Below, one piece after another: positions 24,263 to 32,711 of a stretch of DNA of 64,000 bases. Below the pieces are notes generated by a model. It saw nothing but the letters and a program-made list of their open reading frames with translations. It did no database searches and was not told the DNA's origin. Numbering within the stretch: position 1 is the stretch's first letter; each line of letters starts with the position of its first letter. Origin of the DNA: an uncultured Dialister sp. (GTDB lineage: Bacteria > Bacillota > Negativicutes > Veillonellales > Dialisteraceae). The position numbers were made by a program, and so were the translations under genes. The stretch lies in NCBI GenBank assembly GCA_934178345.1, contig CAKPQG010000008.1, forward strand, positions 29,965 to 93,964, given 5' to 3'.

Positions 24263-25936
24263 ATGTTAGAAATCAAACCATGCAATAAGAACTGGCACAC
24301 TAGAGGAGACGACACCGCTGCCCGCATTGCAGCAGCCGCTCCGTATGCAGATGGCAAAATCGTTGACGCAGCCAATACCGTCAAAGTCCTCGAAGCGGTG
24401 CTCCGCCCGGGCGATAAAGTCAATATCGAAGGCGACAACCAGAAACAGGCTGATTTCCTCGCCAAAGAACTCTGCAAAGTGGATCCGTCCAAAGTGCATG
24501 ATCTCCATATGATCCAGTCCACCCTCTCCATTCCGGAACATCTGGATGTTTTTGATAAAGGCATCGCCAGAAAGCTCGACTTCGCATATGCTGGCAGCCA
24601 GGGCAAGCGTCTGGCACAGATGGTACAGAATGACGGTGTCGAACTCGGCGCTATCCATACCTACCTCGAAATGTACTCCCGCTACTTCATCGACCTCGTA
24701 CCGAGAGTTTCCCTCGTCTGCGCTGATGCTGCGGATGCAGCCGGCAACATTTACACCGGCTTCTCCACCGAAGACACCCCGGCAATCGTCGAAGCGACGA
24801 AATTCAACCAGGGCATCGTCATTTTCCAGGTCAACAAGATCGTTGACAAGCTCCCGCGTGTCGACATCCCGGCTGACTGGGTAGACTTCGTCATCGAAAG
24901 CCCGACCCCATACATGCTGAACCCTCTCTTCACCAGAGATCCGGCAAAGATCCAGAATGAAAGAATCCTGAAAGCTATGATGGCGATCCGCGGCATTTAC
25001 GAAGAATACGGTGTCAAAGTCCTGAACCACGGCGTCGGCTTCGATACGGCAGCTGTCGAACTCCTGCTCCCGACCTTCGGCGAATCTCTGGGACTGCGCG
25101 GCAAGATCTGCACCCACTGGGTACTGAATCCGCATCCGACCCTGATCCCTGCTATCGAAACAGGCTGGGCACAGGCCATCTACTCCTTCGGCTCTGAAGT
25201 CGGCATGGAAGAATACATCAAAGCCAGAAGCGACGTCTTCGCTGTCGGCCCGGATGGCACCATGCGCTCGAACCGCGCCTTCTGCCAGGCTGCCGGTCAC
25301 TATGCGGCTGACATGTTCATCGGTTCCACCATGCAGATCGACCGCTTCGGCAACTCTTCCACCGCGACCAAGAACAATGTCGCAGGCTTCGGCGGCGCTC
25401 CGAACATGGGCTGCGATGCCAAAGGCCGCCGTCATGTCACCCCGGCATGGAAGAAGGCGGGCGAAGAAGTGGCGAACCGCTACGAACTCATGGGCGACCG
25501 CAACCGCGGCAAGAAACTTGTCGTCCAGATGATCACGACCGTTTCCGAAAAAGGCTTCCCGGGCTTCGTCGACCAGCTCGATGCTGTCGCTCTGAAGAAG
25601 AATGCAAACCTTGATCTCGAACCGATCATGATTTACTCCGATGACCTCACCCACATCGTTTCCGAAGTCGGCATCGCTTACCTCCACAAGTGCCACAACA
25701 TGGAAGAACGCATGAATGCGATCCGTGCTGTCGCAGGCAAGACGGAAGTCGGCAAGCTCGAAGATCCGGAAATCACCAAGAAACTCAGAAAAGAAGGCAT
25801 CGTTAAGCTGCCGGAAGACTTCGGCATCGATCCTTCTCAGGCAACCCGCGAACTCCTCGCTGCCAAGAATATGAAAGACCTCGTGGACTGGTCCGGCGGA
25901 CTTTACAACCCACCGGCTAAGTTCAGAAACTGGTAA
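24263..25936 (+). CDS. mdcA: malonate decarboxylase alpha subunit (acetyl-S-ACP:malonate ACP transferase)
   Basis: Exchanges acetate for malonate on the prosthetic group of the malonate decarboxylase acyl carrier protein, the first catalytic step of malonate breakdown. The 557-aa length and sequence fit MdcA/MadA of the CoA-transferase superfamily: GDKVNIEGDNQKQADFLAK, ESPTPYMLNPLFTRDPAKI, HWVLNPHPTLIPAIETG and GSTMQIDRFGNSSTATKNNV. The start at 24263 follows AAAGGAAG; an in-frame TTG at 24245 is rejected. The gene is closed by a strong terminator, so it is monocistronic here. The ACP and the decarboxylating subunits that normally follow are absent from the window and must lie elsewhere if the enzyme works. 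Confidence 0.93.
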   Translation: MLEIKPCNKNWHTRGDDTAARIAAAAPYADGKIVDAANTVKVLEAVLRPGDKVNIEGDNQKQADFLAKELCKVDPSKVHDLHMIQSTLSIPEHLDVFDKGIARKLDFAYAGSQGKRLAQMVQNDGVELGAIHTYLEMYSRYFIDLVPRVSLVCADAADAAGNIYTGFSTEDTPAIVEATKFNQGIVIFQVNKIVDKLPRVDIPADWVDFVIESPTPYMLNPLFTRDPAKIQNERILKAMMAIRGIYEEYGVKVLNHGVGFDTAAVELLLPTFGESLGLRGKICTHWVLNPHPTLIPAIETGWAQAIYSFGSEVGMEEYIKARSDVFAVGPDGTMRSNRAFCQAAGHYAADMFIGSTMQIDRFGNSSTATKNNVAGFGGAPNMGCDAKGRRHVTPAWKKAGEEVANRYELMGDRNRGKKLVVQMITTVSEKGFPGFVDQLDAVALKKNANLDLEPIMIYSDDLTHIVSEVGIAYLHKCHNMEERMNAIRAVAGKTEVGKLEDPEITKKLRKEGIVKLPEDFGIDPSQATRELLAAKNMKDLVDWSGGLYNPPAKFRNW

Positions 25937-25963
25937 TGATGATATAGCATTTATCGCACTTAA

Positions 25964-25996
25964 AAACCGTCAGGCGCAGAGCCTGACGGTTTTTTA
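25964..25996 (+). terminator. intrinsic terminator after mdcA
   Basis: Perfect 11-bp stem AACCGTCAGGC/GCCTGACGGTT (25965-25975 with 25981-25991), GCAGA loop, then T6. It isolates mdcA from what follows. Confidence 0.93.
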
Positions 25997-26481
25997 TTGG
26001 GCAGTCAGCCGATGGGGAAAGAGAAAAATTAGAAATGAGAAATGAGAAATGGTGGTGCGGCGCACAAAATAATGAAGCGCCGCGGAATATAAATAGGGGC
26101 GATGCCCGAGCTCTGTCTTTTCCCTCCTTCCTTTGGAAGGAGGTGCCCCGGAGGGGCGGAGGTTGGCTTGGGACTTTTTTCTCCCTCGGAGCCCCTATCT
26201 CGCTTCGCTCGAAATGGCGTCTCACTGGATTTTAGCGTCGCTTTGCTCCTAAAAATTCAGTTCGCTTGCACATGCTCTTCGGGCGTTCCCCTTCCAGAGG
26301 AAGGGGATAGATGAATCTCGGCTTCTGCTTTCAAACTTCGGAATTAGTCCCTTGGACGTTCCGTCCCTTGATTGTGTATGTCTGAAGTCTGATGTCTGAT
26401 GTCTCCCAGTCTCTTAGTCTAATCCCTAATCCCTAATCCCTAGCTACTAGTCCCCAGTCCCCAGTCACTAGTCACCAGTCC
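25997..26481. repeat. repeat mosaic after mdcA
   Basis: GAAAT heptamers, the GCGGCGC core (about 26056-26085), a palindromic stretch of CCTTCCTTTGGAAGG and CCCCGGAGGGG type (about 26120-26170), a half CGAGCGAAGCG element, GTCTGAT units and CTAATCC/TCCCCAG units to the FIST-GGDEF stop codon. No gene seen. Confidence 0.75.
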
Positions 26482-28257
26482 CTAATCATGCATGGTCACA
26501 GCCTTTGTCGTTCCATTGGCATCGAAGATGGTGATGCGGTTCTTTCCGTTTTCCTTAGAGGTATAGAGTGCGTTATCGACCCTTTTGTAGAAGCTCTGCT
26601 CGAGCTCGCCTTGGCGGGCGATGGTGACACCGAAGCTGGCGCTGACGGGGAAATCGTCAGGGAGGATATGGGCATGGAAAAGGTCATCCTTCATGCGGAT
26701 GGAGAGCGTCTCAGCCGTTTCCAGTGTGGCACCGGGAAGGATGATGAGGAATTCATCGCCGCCCCAGCGGCCGGCGTAGCCTCTGCCGACGGTGTGCTTC
26801 TTCATGATGTCGGATAAGGTGCGGATGACGGCGTCGCCGATGGCGTGGCCATAGGTATCATTGATCTCTTTGAAATGATCGAGGTCGATCATGATGGCAG
26901 AGAGCGGCATCCCGATGTCTGCATTGTTTTTGATGCATTGGTCGAGGTATTTTTCCATCGCACCGCGGTTGAAAAGGTCGGAAAGGCTGTCGTGGGTCGC
27001 GGCGAATTGGAGGGCGTCCTGCGTCGCTTCGAGCTCTTTCATGGTGGTGCTGACAAAGGCAGCCATCTGAAGAAGGTGGGTCATGTGCTGCGTCAGGTGG
27101 ACGGGGTTGTAGGTGACGTCCTTCCGATGGGGCTCTTTGGCTTCACGGAAGACGGCAACATTTCCCGTCAGATGGGCAGCGACGAGGCGCTGCCCTGCGC
27201 GGTATATTTCTCCGTGGGCATAGATGCCAAAAGAAGGGGTGACATGGTTGTAATTCGCAAGGACGTCGCCCAAATTCTTATTGAGAAACTGGTAGCGCGC
27301 AGCGCAGGAGAGGATGTGCGCGCTTTCTCCGCCGAAAGCGTGCATATGTTCCCAGATCTTCTTCGTTTCAGAGAGCATCAGCTCCGGATCGCCGTAGGAG
27401 AGGCGCAGCTCTGTGCCGACGGCGCAGCGAATGTTGAAAAGGATGCCGCCATCGAGCGTGCGCCCCTGCGGCAGGTGCGCGTGGTCGTAGCCGTCGTACT
27501 GTTGGATAAGAGGGAAGGGGAGCGACTGCTCCTGAAAATCCGGGGTGTGGATGTATTTATCGTAGTAATAGACGGCAGGCTTATGGTCGAGCTCTTTGAT
27601 GATCATGGGGCCGTCCATCGCGGTCACGGTGAGCGGACGGGAAAGCGGGCGGAAGCCCAGGACGTGGTTAAGCATGATGGAGATCTCGCCTGTATAGACG
27701 CGAAGAATCAGCCCGGCAGTTGAGATGTATTTCTTGGAAAAGACATAGGTATGATCCGGCCATGTCTGGGAGTCTGCGAGCGCGCCCCAGACGGGGAGCG
27801 TCGTCGGCAGCTCGCGCGTCAGTACGTTCAGGAAAGGCGTAAAGTCAGAGAAACGGTCATCGCTCTGAGAGGCCAGGATCTCGATGCCGCAGAGGGGCTC
27901 AGAAATCTTAGCGATTTCGCTCATCACTGCACATCCGACGGCCTCTTCCTTCCCTGGTGCATGGTCGAAGCAGATCGTATGGACGTATGTCTTTTCGAAG
28001 ACTTCGAAGAGGACGATGATCTTTCCGGTATGGTTCACGCCCTGTTCGATGCATACGCTGCTCGTCATCCCTGAAATCTCCGCTTCTGGAAAGGATAGAG
28101 ACAGCGCATCCACCATCTTCTGAAGTCCTTCCGCTTTTGTGTAGGAGGTGAAAATAGAAATCAGAAGAGAGCTCCCTTTCACGCCGAGGGAACGAAAGGC
28201 GCTGATGACGCCTTCGAGCTCGGAGGGCTTGGAAATGGTATACGAGTACGGTTTCAT
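26482..28257 (-). CDS. FIST-domain diguanylate cyclase, copy 1
   Basis: Predicted cytoplasmic sensor that makes cyclic di-GMP. The 591-aa protein has an N-terminal FIST domain (about 30-225, with SFPEAEISGMTSSVCIEQG and LPVWGALAD), a FIST_C domain (about 230-375, LGFRPLSRPLTVTAMDG), a linking helix with TMKELEATQDAL, and a C-terminal GGDEF domain from about 420 with GRWGGDEF (GGDEF at 499-503). The inhibitory site RxxD expected nine residues before GGDEF is VGRG here (490-493), so product inhibition is probably lost. FIST domains are thought to bind small ligands such as amino acids. A paralogue lies just upstream on the same strand. No EAL domain is nearby. Confidence 0.92.
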   Translation of the reverse strand: MKPYSYTISKPSELEGVISAFRSLGVKGSSLLISIFTSYTKAEGLQKMVDALSLSFPEAEISGMTSSVCIEQGVNHTGKIIVLFEVFEKTYVHTICFDHAPGKEEAVGCAVMSEIAKISEPLCGIEILASQSDDRFSDFTPFLNVLTRELPTTLPVWGALADSQTWPDHTYVFSKKYISTAGLILRVYTGEISIMLNHVLGFRPLSRPLTVTAMDGPMIIKELDHKPAVYYYDKYIHTPDFQEQSLPFPLIQQYDGYDHAHLPQGRTLDGGILFNIRCAVGTELRLSYGDPELMLSETKKIWEHMHAFGGESAHILSCAARYQFLNKNLGDVLANYNHVTPSFGIYAHGEIYRAGQRLVAAHLTGNVAVFREAKEPHRKDVTYNPVHLTQHMTHLLQMAAFVSTTMKELEATQDALQFAATHDSLSDLFNRGAMEKYLDQCIKNNADIGMPLSAIMIDLDHFKEINDTYGHAIGDAVIRTLSDIMKKHTVGRGYAGRWGGDEFLIILPGATLETAETLSIRMKDDLFHAHILPDDFPVSASFGVTIARQGELEQSFYKRVDNALYTSKENGKNRITIFDANGTTKAVTMHD

Positions 28258-28926
28258 AAGGAGTTCCTTCCTTTCGGGGAAATTGGGAAATTAGGGTTCA
28301 GGGTTCAGGGTTCGGGGTTCAGGTTTCAGGGTTCGGGGTTCGGGGTTGTGGTGGCGGCTTCGCCGCGAATATATATGGGGCGATGCCCGAAGGTCTCTTG
28401 ATAGAAGGTTTTCCTCGTATCGTCAGCCTTCCCCTTGAGGTAATGCTATTAAGTTAAGCGGCAAATCATTCTTGGCTCCCCATCGGGGGAGCTGCCCGAA
28501 GGGCTGAGGGGGCTACGTAGCGGTATTGCATGAAAGTGTTGGAATATCGATAGCATCGGACTATTCAACATAGCACGCTATACCGCTAGCATGCCCCTAT
28601 TGCCTTCGGCACTTCCCCCGAAGGGGGAAGCAAGTCGTTACGGCGCTAACAATTTCCTTAACTTAATAGCCTTCCCCTCGAGGGGAAGGTGCCCCGAAGG
28701 GGCGGATAGGGCACAGGCGGGATGAAAGACAGATGGGGAAAGCGGAGAGGTGCGCGGCACATGGGGGAAGCGTCGGTTCCTCGCCGCGAATGACAAAGAT
28801 TTCTCGCTTCGCTCGAAATGACGATGCGGGGGAATCTGATGTCTCCCAGTCACAAGTCACAAGTCACAAGTCACAAGTCACAAGTCACAAGTCACAAGTC
28901 ACTAGTCACTAGTCCCCAGTCACAAG
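28258..28926. repeat. repeat mosaic between the two FIST-GGDEF genes
   Basis: GTTCAGG/GTTCGGG units (about 28292-28348), a short GGCGGCTTCGCCGC core, the 226-bp element described separately, GAGGGGAAGG palindromes, a half CGAGCGAAGCG element (about 28797-28828) and about ten AGTCACA units (28846-28930). Confidence 0.8.
28445..28670. mobile_element. 226-bp MITE-like element with 14-bp terminal inverted repeats
   Basis: Perfect ends GCTATTAAGTTAAG (28445-28458) and CTTAACTTAATAGC (28657-28670). Both arms continue as an imperfect inverted repeat through TTGGCTCCCC / GGGGGAAGCAAG, so the whole element can fold on itself. It contains no gene and lies beside a split CCTTCCCCTCGAGGGGAAGG-type palindrome. 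Confidence 0.6.
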
Positions 28927-30693
28927 TCACAAGTCCCGCGTCACTTCTTTCACCTGATGCCCGGCATCGAGGAGGATGATGCGGTTTCTGCCGCCCTCTT
29001 TGGCGAGGTAGAGGGCATCGTCCATGCGTTTGTAGAAGGTTTGCTCCGTCTCATCCGGCGAGGCAGTGGTGCAGCCGATGCTGGCGGTGAGGAAGGAGTG
29101 GTCGGGGAGCTGGATCGTCTGGAAGGCTTGCTGCAGACGGCTCGCTACGATGCGCGCGTTCGCGAGTGTGGTGCCGGGGAGAATGATGACGAATTCGTCT
29201 CCGCCCCAGCGTCCGGCAAAGTCGGTCGGGCGTATCATGCGTTTCATGATGGCTGCGACTTCGCGGATCACTTCATCCCCTTTATTGTGACCGAAGGTAT
29301 CATTGATATGCTTGAAGGTATCGAGGTCGATCATGAGCGCGGAGAAGGCGAGCTGACGCGCACTGGCATCTTCATGGCAGCGGCAGAGCATTTTTTCGAT
29401 CGAGCCACGATTGAGGAGGCCAGTGAAGCTGTCATGGCTGGCAGCGAAGGAGAGTTGTTTTTGCGTCTCTGCCAGTTCTTTCGTCGTTTCCGTGATGAAG
29501 GTCGCGAGCCGCTGGACTGTAGAGAGCGCTTCCCCAAGGACGACAGGGGCATGACGCTTTTTCAGCGTATTCACGAGGGAAGCCTCGCCTTCGCGGAAAC
29601 AGACGGAGATGAGGGTCATATTGGTTGTCTGGGTTTTCCCCTCGATGCGGATGAGCTCGCCATTCACATAGCCGCCGGGCGCGACGCAGAAGTCGCCGTA
29701 GGCAGACAGGATCTGATTGACATCCTCTTTCAGAAAGTAACGGCGTGTGACACAGGAGATGAGGAGCATTCCTTCGGGGGCAAAGCGCTCGATATGGCCA
29801 AGTGCTTCGCGGCTGGAGAGGATGACCTGGTCGGGATCGCCGTAAGCCATCTGCACCTGATCGCCGATATGGCTGAAGACATTCGTCTGGAGCGCGCCGT
29901 CGCTTCGCGTGTCCAAAGGCAGAACGGAGAGCTGGACATGGTCCGCAGTTCTGACGAGCGGAAAGAGCAACTCACTTTTTCTAAAGTCCGTGCTGTGGAG
30001 ATATTTCTGATAGAAATAGGCCGCAGGCTCGTGGTCGAGTGATCGGATGACGAGCGGACCGTCCATCGCGGTGATGGTCAGGGTGCGTCCGAGGGGCTGC
30101 CAGCCCATGACGCTCTGCGTCATGACTTTTACGCCGCCAGAAAAGGTGATGAGAAGGATGCCGCGTGAAAGAATCGCGGTCTTGGTAAAGACGTAGATGC
30201 CCTCTTCATTCCGGTAGGTATGGGCATAGCCGCCGCAGATAGGAATGTCCTTCGAGAGCTTATCGAGCGCTGCCAGGAAGGGCTCGAAATCGTAGTATTG
30301 CTGCGTCAGGAAAAGAAGCACGGCCGAGAGGTCCTTTTCTTTTTGGCAGTTGGCGAGTGCCCTTTCGCCGAGGGCTGACATAGACTCTTTGGAAAAGTCA
30401 TAAATGGCGGCGTGTACGTCGCTCTTTTCGAAGAACTGGATGGTGACGATGGTCTGCCGGAGATGCATGCGGCCATTCTCGATGCCGCCGGCGGTCGTCA
30501 TGCCGGCGATCTCTGCCTCAGGAAAGGCATCACAAAAGAGCCGGGTCATCTCGCGGATCGTTTCCGGCTTATTCCAGTGCGTGTATATGGAAATCAAAAT
30601 ATGATGCTTCCTCGGGATATAGGAGGTGGCAAAAAAATGGATGCAGTTTTCTATGTCACCGAGGGAGCGGAGACGATAGGACTTTTGGATCAT
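28927..30693 (-). CDS. FIST-domain diguanylate cyclase, copy 2
   Basis: Paralogue of the preceding FIST-GGDEF protein (588 aa, same domain order). FIST (about 30-225) contains AFPEAEIAGMTTAGGIENG, FIST_C starts at about 230 with MGWQPLGRTLTITAMDG, and the GGDEF domain from about 415 has AGRWGGDEF (GGDEF at 497-501). Unlike copy 1 it keeps the RxxD inhibitory site, RPTD at 488-491, exactly five residues before GGDEF. It should make c-di-GMP with feedback inhibition. The pair probably arose by tandem duplication; its 669-bp spacer is now repeat-filled. Ligands are unknown. Confidence 0.92.
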   Translation of the reverse strand: MIQKSYRLRSLGDIENCIHFFATSYIPRKHHILISIYTHWNKPETIREMTRLFCDAFPEAEIAGMTTAGGIENGRMHLRQTIVTIQFFEKSDVHAAIYDFSKESMSALGERALANCQKEKDLSAVLLFLTQQYYDFEPFLAALDKLSKDIPICGGYAHTYRNEEGIYVFTKTAILSRGILLITFSGGVKVMTQSVMGWQPLGRTLTITAMDGPLVIRSLDHEPAAYFYQKYLHSTDFRKSELLFPLVRTADHVQLSVLPLDTRSDGALQTNVFSHIGDQVQMAYGDPDQVILSSREALGHIERFAPEGMLLISCVTRRYFLKEDVNQILSAYGDFCVAPGGYVNGELIRIEGKTQTTNMTLISVCFREGEASLVNTLKKRHAPVVLGEALSTVQRLATFITETTKELAETQKQLSFAASHDSFTGLLNRGSIEKMLCRCHEDASARQLAFSALMIDLDTFKHINDTFGHNKGDEVIREVAAIMKRMIRPTDFAGRWGGDEFVIILPGTTLANARIVASRLQQAFQTIQLPDHSFLTASIGCTTASPDETEQTFYKRMDDALYLAKEGGRNRIILLDAGHQVKEVTRDL

Positions 30694-31442
30694 GAATCAT
30701 CGAACCTTTCTAAGAGAACCTCCGCGCATTCATTGTAGAGGCTCCTAAGGAAATACTGATTTCAGAAAGCAAATTCACGAGGCATGTTTTCTAAAGAGTC
30801 AGTGTTTCCGATGGAGAAGCGGGAATCCGTCCCTTTTCGTTTTGCGGTACACCGCCCACCCATCAAAAGGTGAAATTTTCGGGGGGGTAAACAGTTGTTT
30901 GTGATACGCATACGGTCTAAAAGAGGAACCTCAGTTGCGCTCGGGGAGCATTTCTTATAAGCTCTTATGAATCCTAAACGGCGAACGCCAAATCCTAAAG
31001 TCCCAATTTATACTTTGTTTATATAATGCATGATATCACTCTTTTTTCTGTCTGTAAATAGGTCATATATAGAAATATAGAAAATAATTAAACTGGCTTG
31101 TGGTCGAAAGTATAAAGGAGAGAGCAGTGACTAGTGACTGGAAGATGTTAGACAACAGACATCTGACATCTGAAGTCTAAAGCCTTCAAGTCTCTTAGCC
31201 TCAAGCGGGTATCACCCTATGTATACTCCGCGGCGCTTCCTCATTTGATGCGCCGCACCTTCATTCCTAACTCCTAACTTGATTCGAAAATCGAACTAAA
31301 TGCCAGTTGTTTAGAAAACGCAATACAAGTCACAAGTCACTAGTCACTAGTCACTGTTCACCCGTCTAGTCATTCCATGGCCCCTGTGATATGATAGAGA
31401 AAATTTTTTACTATGAAGACCAATGATAAAGGAGGATCTCAG
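30694..31442. other. 749-bp region with a MITE remnant, AT-rich stretch and repeats
   Basis: 30746-30809 is a short degenerate copy of the TAAGGAAACGCTGATT element. 30870-31110 is AT-rich and free of heptamers, with TATAAT at 31021-31026 and other -10-like sites, and probably holds promoters for the GGDEF genes on the minus strand. CTAGTGA, GTCTGAT, core (about 31225-31250) and TCACTAG units follow. A TATGAT (31390-31395) may serve the next gene. Confidence 0.55.
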
Positions 31443-32282
31443 ATGGAAGATCCCAATTATGAACAGACGGATATTTTTGCATTCATGATGGAGAAGCCGG
31501 CGGGAAAGAAGCCAAAGGCGCGTACAAAGAAGGCGGCTGTCTCGGAAGAAGCGTCGCTCTTTGGCGAAAAAATGGCAGAGGAGAAGAAACCGGCTCGCGC
31601 AAAGAAGGCTTCTCCGAAAGCGTCTGCCTCTACCGTGAAGGCAGAGACGTCACCAAAAGCAGCACCGAAAAAAGCAGCAGAGGAGAACGTGAATGAGCCA
31701 GCAAAGCGCAGCTGGCGGGAAAAATTCTGGGAATTCGACATCACCCATCCCTCGCAGGACATCAAAGATACGATGAAGGAGGCGCTTCTGGCTGACGGCT
31801 TCATGAAGCGCGAGGCAAATAAAGTCTTCAAGGGGCTTTTCTTCAAGGAAAAAATCTTCAATACAAAGAACCAGGCGCTCGAGTATTTAGAGAGCGTCCC
31901 GACTTCGTATGCGGTGAAGTACAAGATCGGGATCGAGCCTTCGCCCAAGATGATCGCTCTTGCCAAACGTCTCAAAGAAAAGGAAGAGCGTCTCGCCGCT
32001 TATAAGGAGACACAGAATGAGAAAAAGTTCGCGGGGGACTTCATCACCTGCCCGCACTGCCATTCGCGTGTGAATGCAGACTTCGTAAAGCCGCCGCTCT
32101 GTCCGGTGTGTGGCGATGACATGCGCTCGGATACCGCGGTGAAGACCATCCGCGCTCTTGAAGAGACGGTGGCGGATCTCAGGAAGCGCTACGAGGATAC
32201 CGCAAGGAAGTACAACAGCAAATTCACCGGCGGGGAGAAGTGGATCATTCGCCTTGTGAATCCGTTCTGGGAAGAAAAGTAG
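31443..32282 (+). CDS. Lys/Ala-rich protein with C-terminal zinc ribbon
   Basis: Unknown protein of 279 aa. Residues about 15-95 are low-complexity Lys/Ala/Pro (KKPARAKKASPKASAS), like nucleic-acid-binding tails. A folded part follows (about 95-190) with WREKFWEFDITHPSQDIKD. A four-Cys zinc ribbon comes next, with CPHC at 203-206 and CPVC at 220-223, and then a charged helix. The start at 31443 is preferred because AAAGGAGG lies nine bases upstream; an in-frame ATG at 31413 has none. The layout suggests a DNA- or RNA-binding protein, but no family is recognised. It is monocistronic as far as can be seen. Confidence 0.8.
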   Translation: MEDPNYEQTDIFAFMMEKPAGKKPKARTKKAAVSEEASLFGEKMAEEKKPARAKKASPKASASTVKAETSPKAAPKKAAEENVNEPAKRSWREKFWEFDITHPSQDIKDTMKEALLADGFMKREANKVFKGLFFKEKIFNTKNQALEYLESVPTSYAVKYKIGIEPSPKMIALAKRLKEKEERLAAYKETQNEKKFAGDFITCPHCHSRVNADFVKPPLCPVCGDDMRSDTAVKTIRALEETVADLRKRYEDTARKYNSKFTGGEKWIIRLVNPFWEEK

Positions 32283-32580
32283 GAAATGCTGGAGTGACAG
32301 GTGACAAGGAAGTAGTAGCTAGGGATTAGTAGCTAGGGATTAGGGGGTTCGAGTGACTAGTGACTAGTGACTGGTGACTAGTGACTGGTGACTAGGGACT
32401 AGACGTTAGACATTAGACGTCAGACATCAGACATCTGGAGCCTAAAGTCACGAAGTCTCCTAGTCTCCAAGTCTCAAGCGGGTATCGCTCCATAAATATT
32501 GCGGCGAAGCCGCCACCACAACCATGAACCATGAACCATGAACCCTGAACCCTGAACCCCGAACCCCGAACCCTGCCCCC
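32283..32580. repeat. heptamer arrays before the aminotransferase promoter
   Basis: CTAGTGA/CTGGTGA units (about 32350-32400), CATTAGACGTCAGA units, AGTCTCCT octamers, a short core variant (about 32500-32515) and CCATGAA/CCCTGAA/CCCCGAA units running straight into the -35 box of the next promoter. Confidence 0.85.
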
Positions 32581-32586
32581 CATACC

Positions 32587-32615
32587 TTGAACCTTCCACC
32601 CCATTGCTTTATAAT
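32587..32615 (+). promoter_or_regulatory. promoter whose -35 box comes from the heptamer array
   Basis: TTGAAC (32587-32592), 17-bp spacer, TATAAT (32610-32615). The TTGAAC is part of the CCTTGAACC repeat unit. Confidence 0.75.
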
Positions 32616-32646
32616 AAAGTAGTCGAATTTCATATCACTGACAACG

Positions 32647-32683
32647 AAGTCCATGGCAAAGTAGTTTTGCCGTGGACTTTTTT
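32647..32683 (+). terminator. promoter-proximal terminator in the aminotransferase leader
   Basis: 14-bp stem with one G-U pair (32647-32660 with 32666-32679), GTAG loop and T6. It starts about 25 nt after the predicted start of transcription and 29 nt before the start codon, so the gene is expressed only by read-through. Confidence 0.8.
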
Positions 32684-32711
32684 CGAAGCGAAGGCTTCAG
32701 GAAGGAAGACT

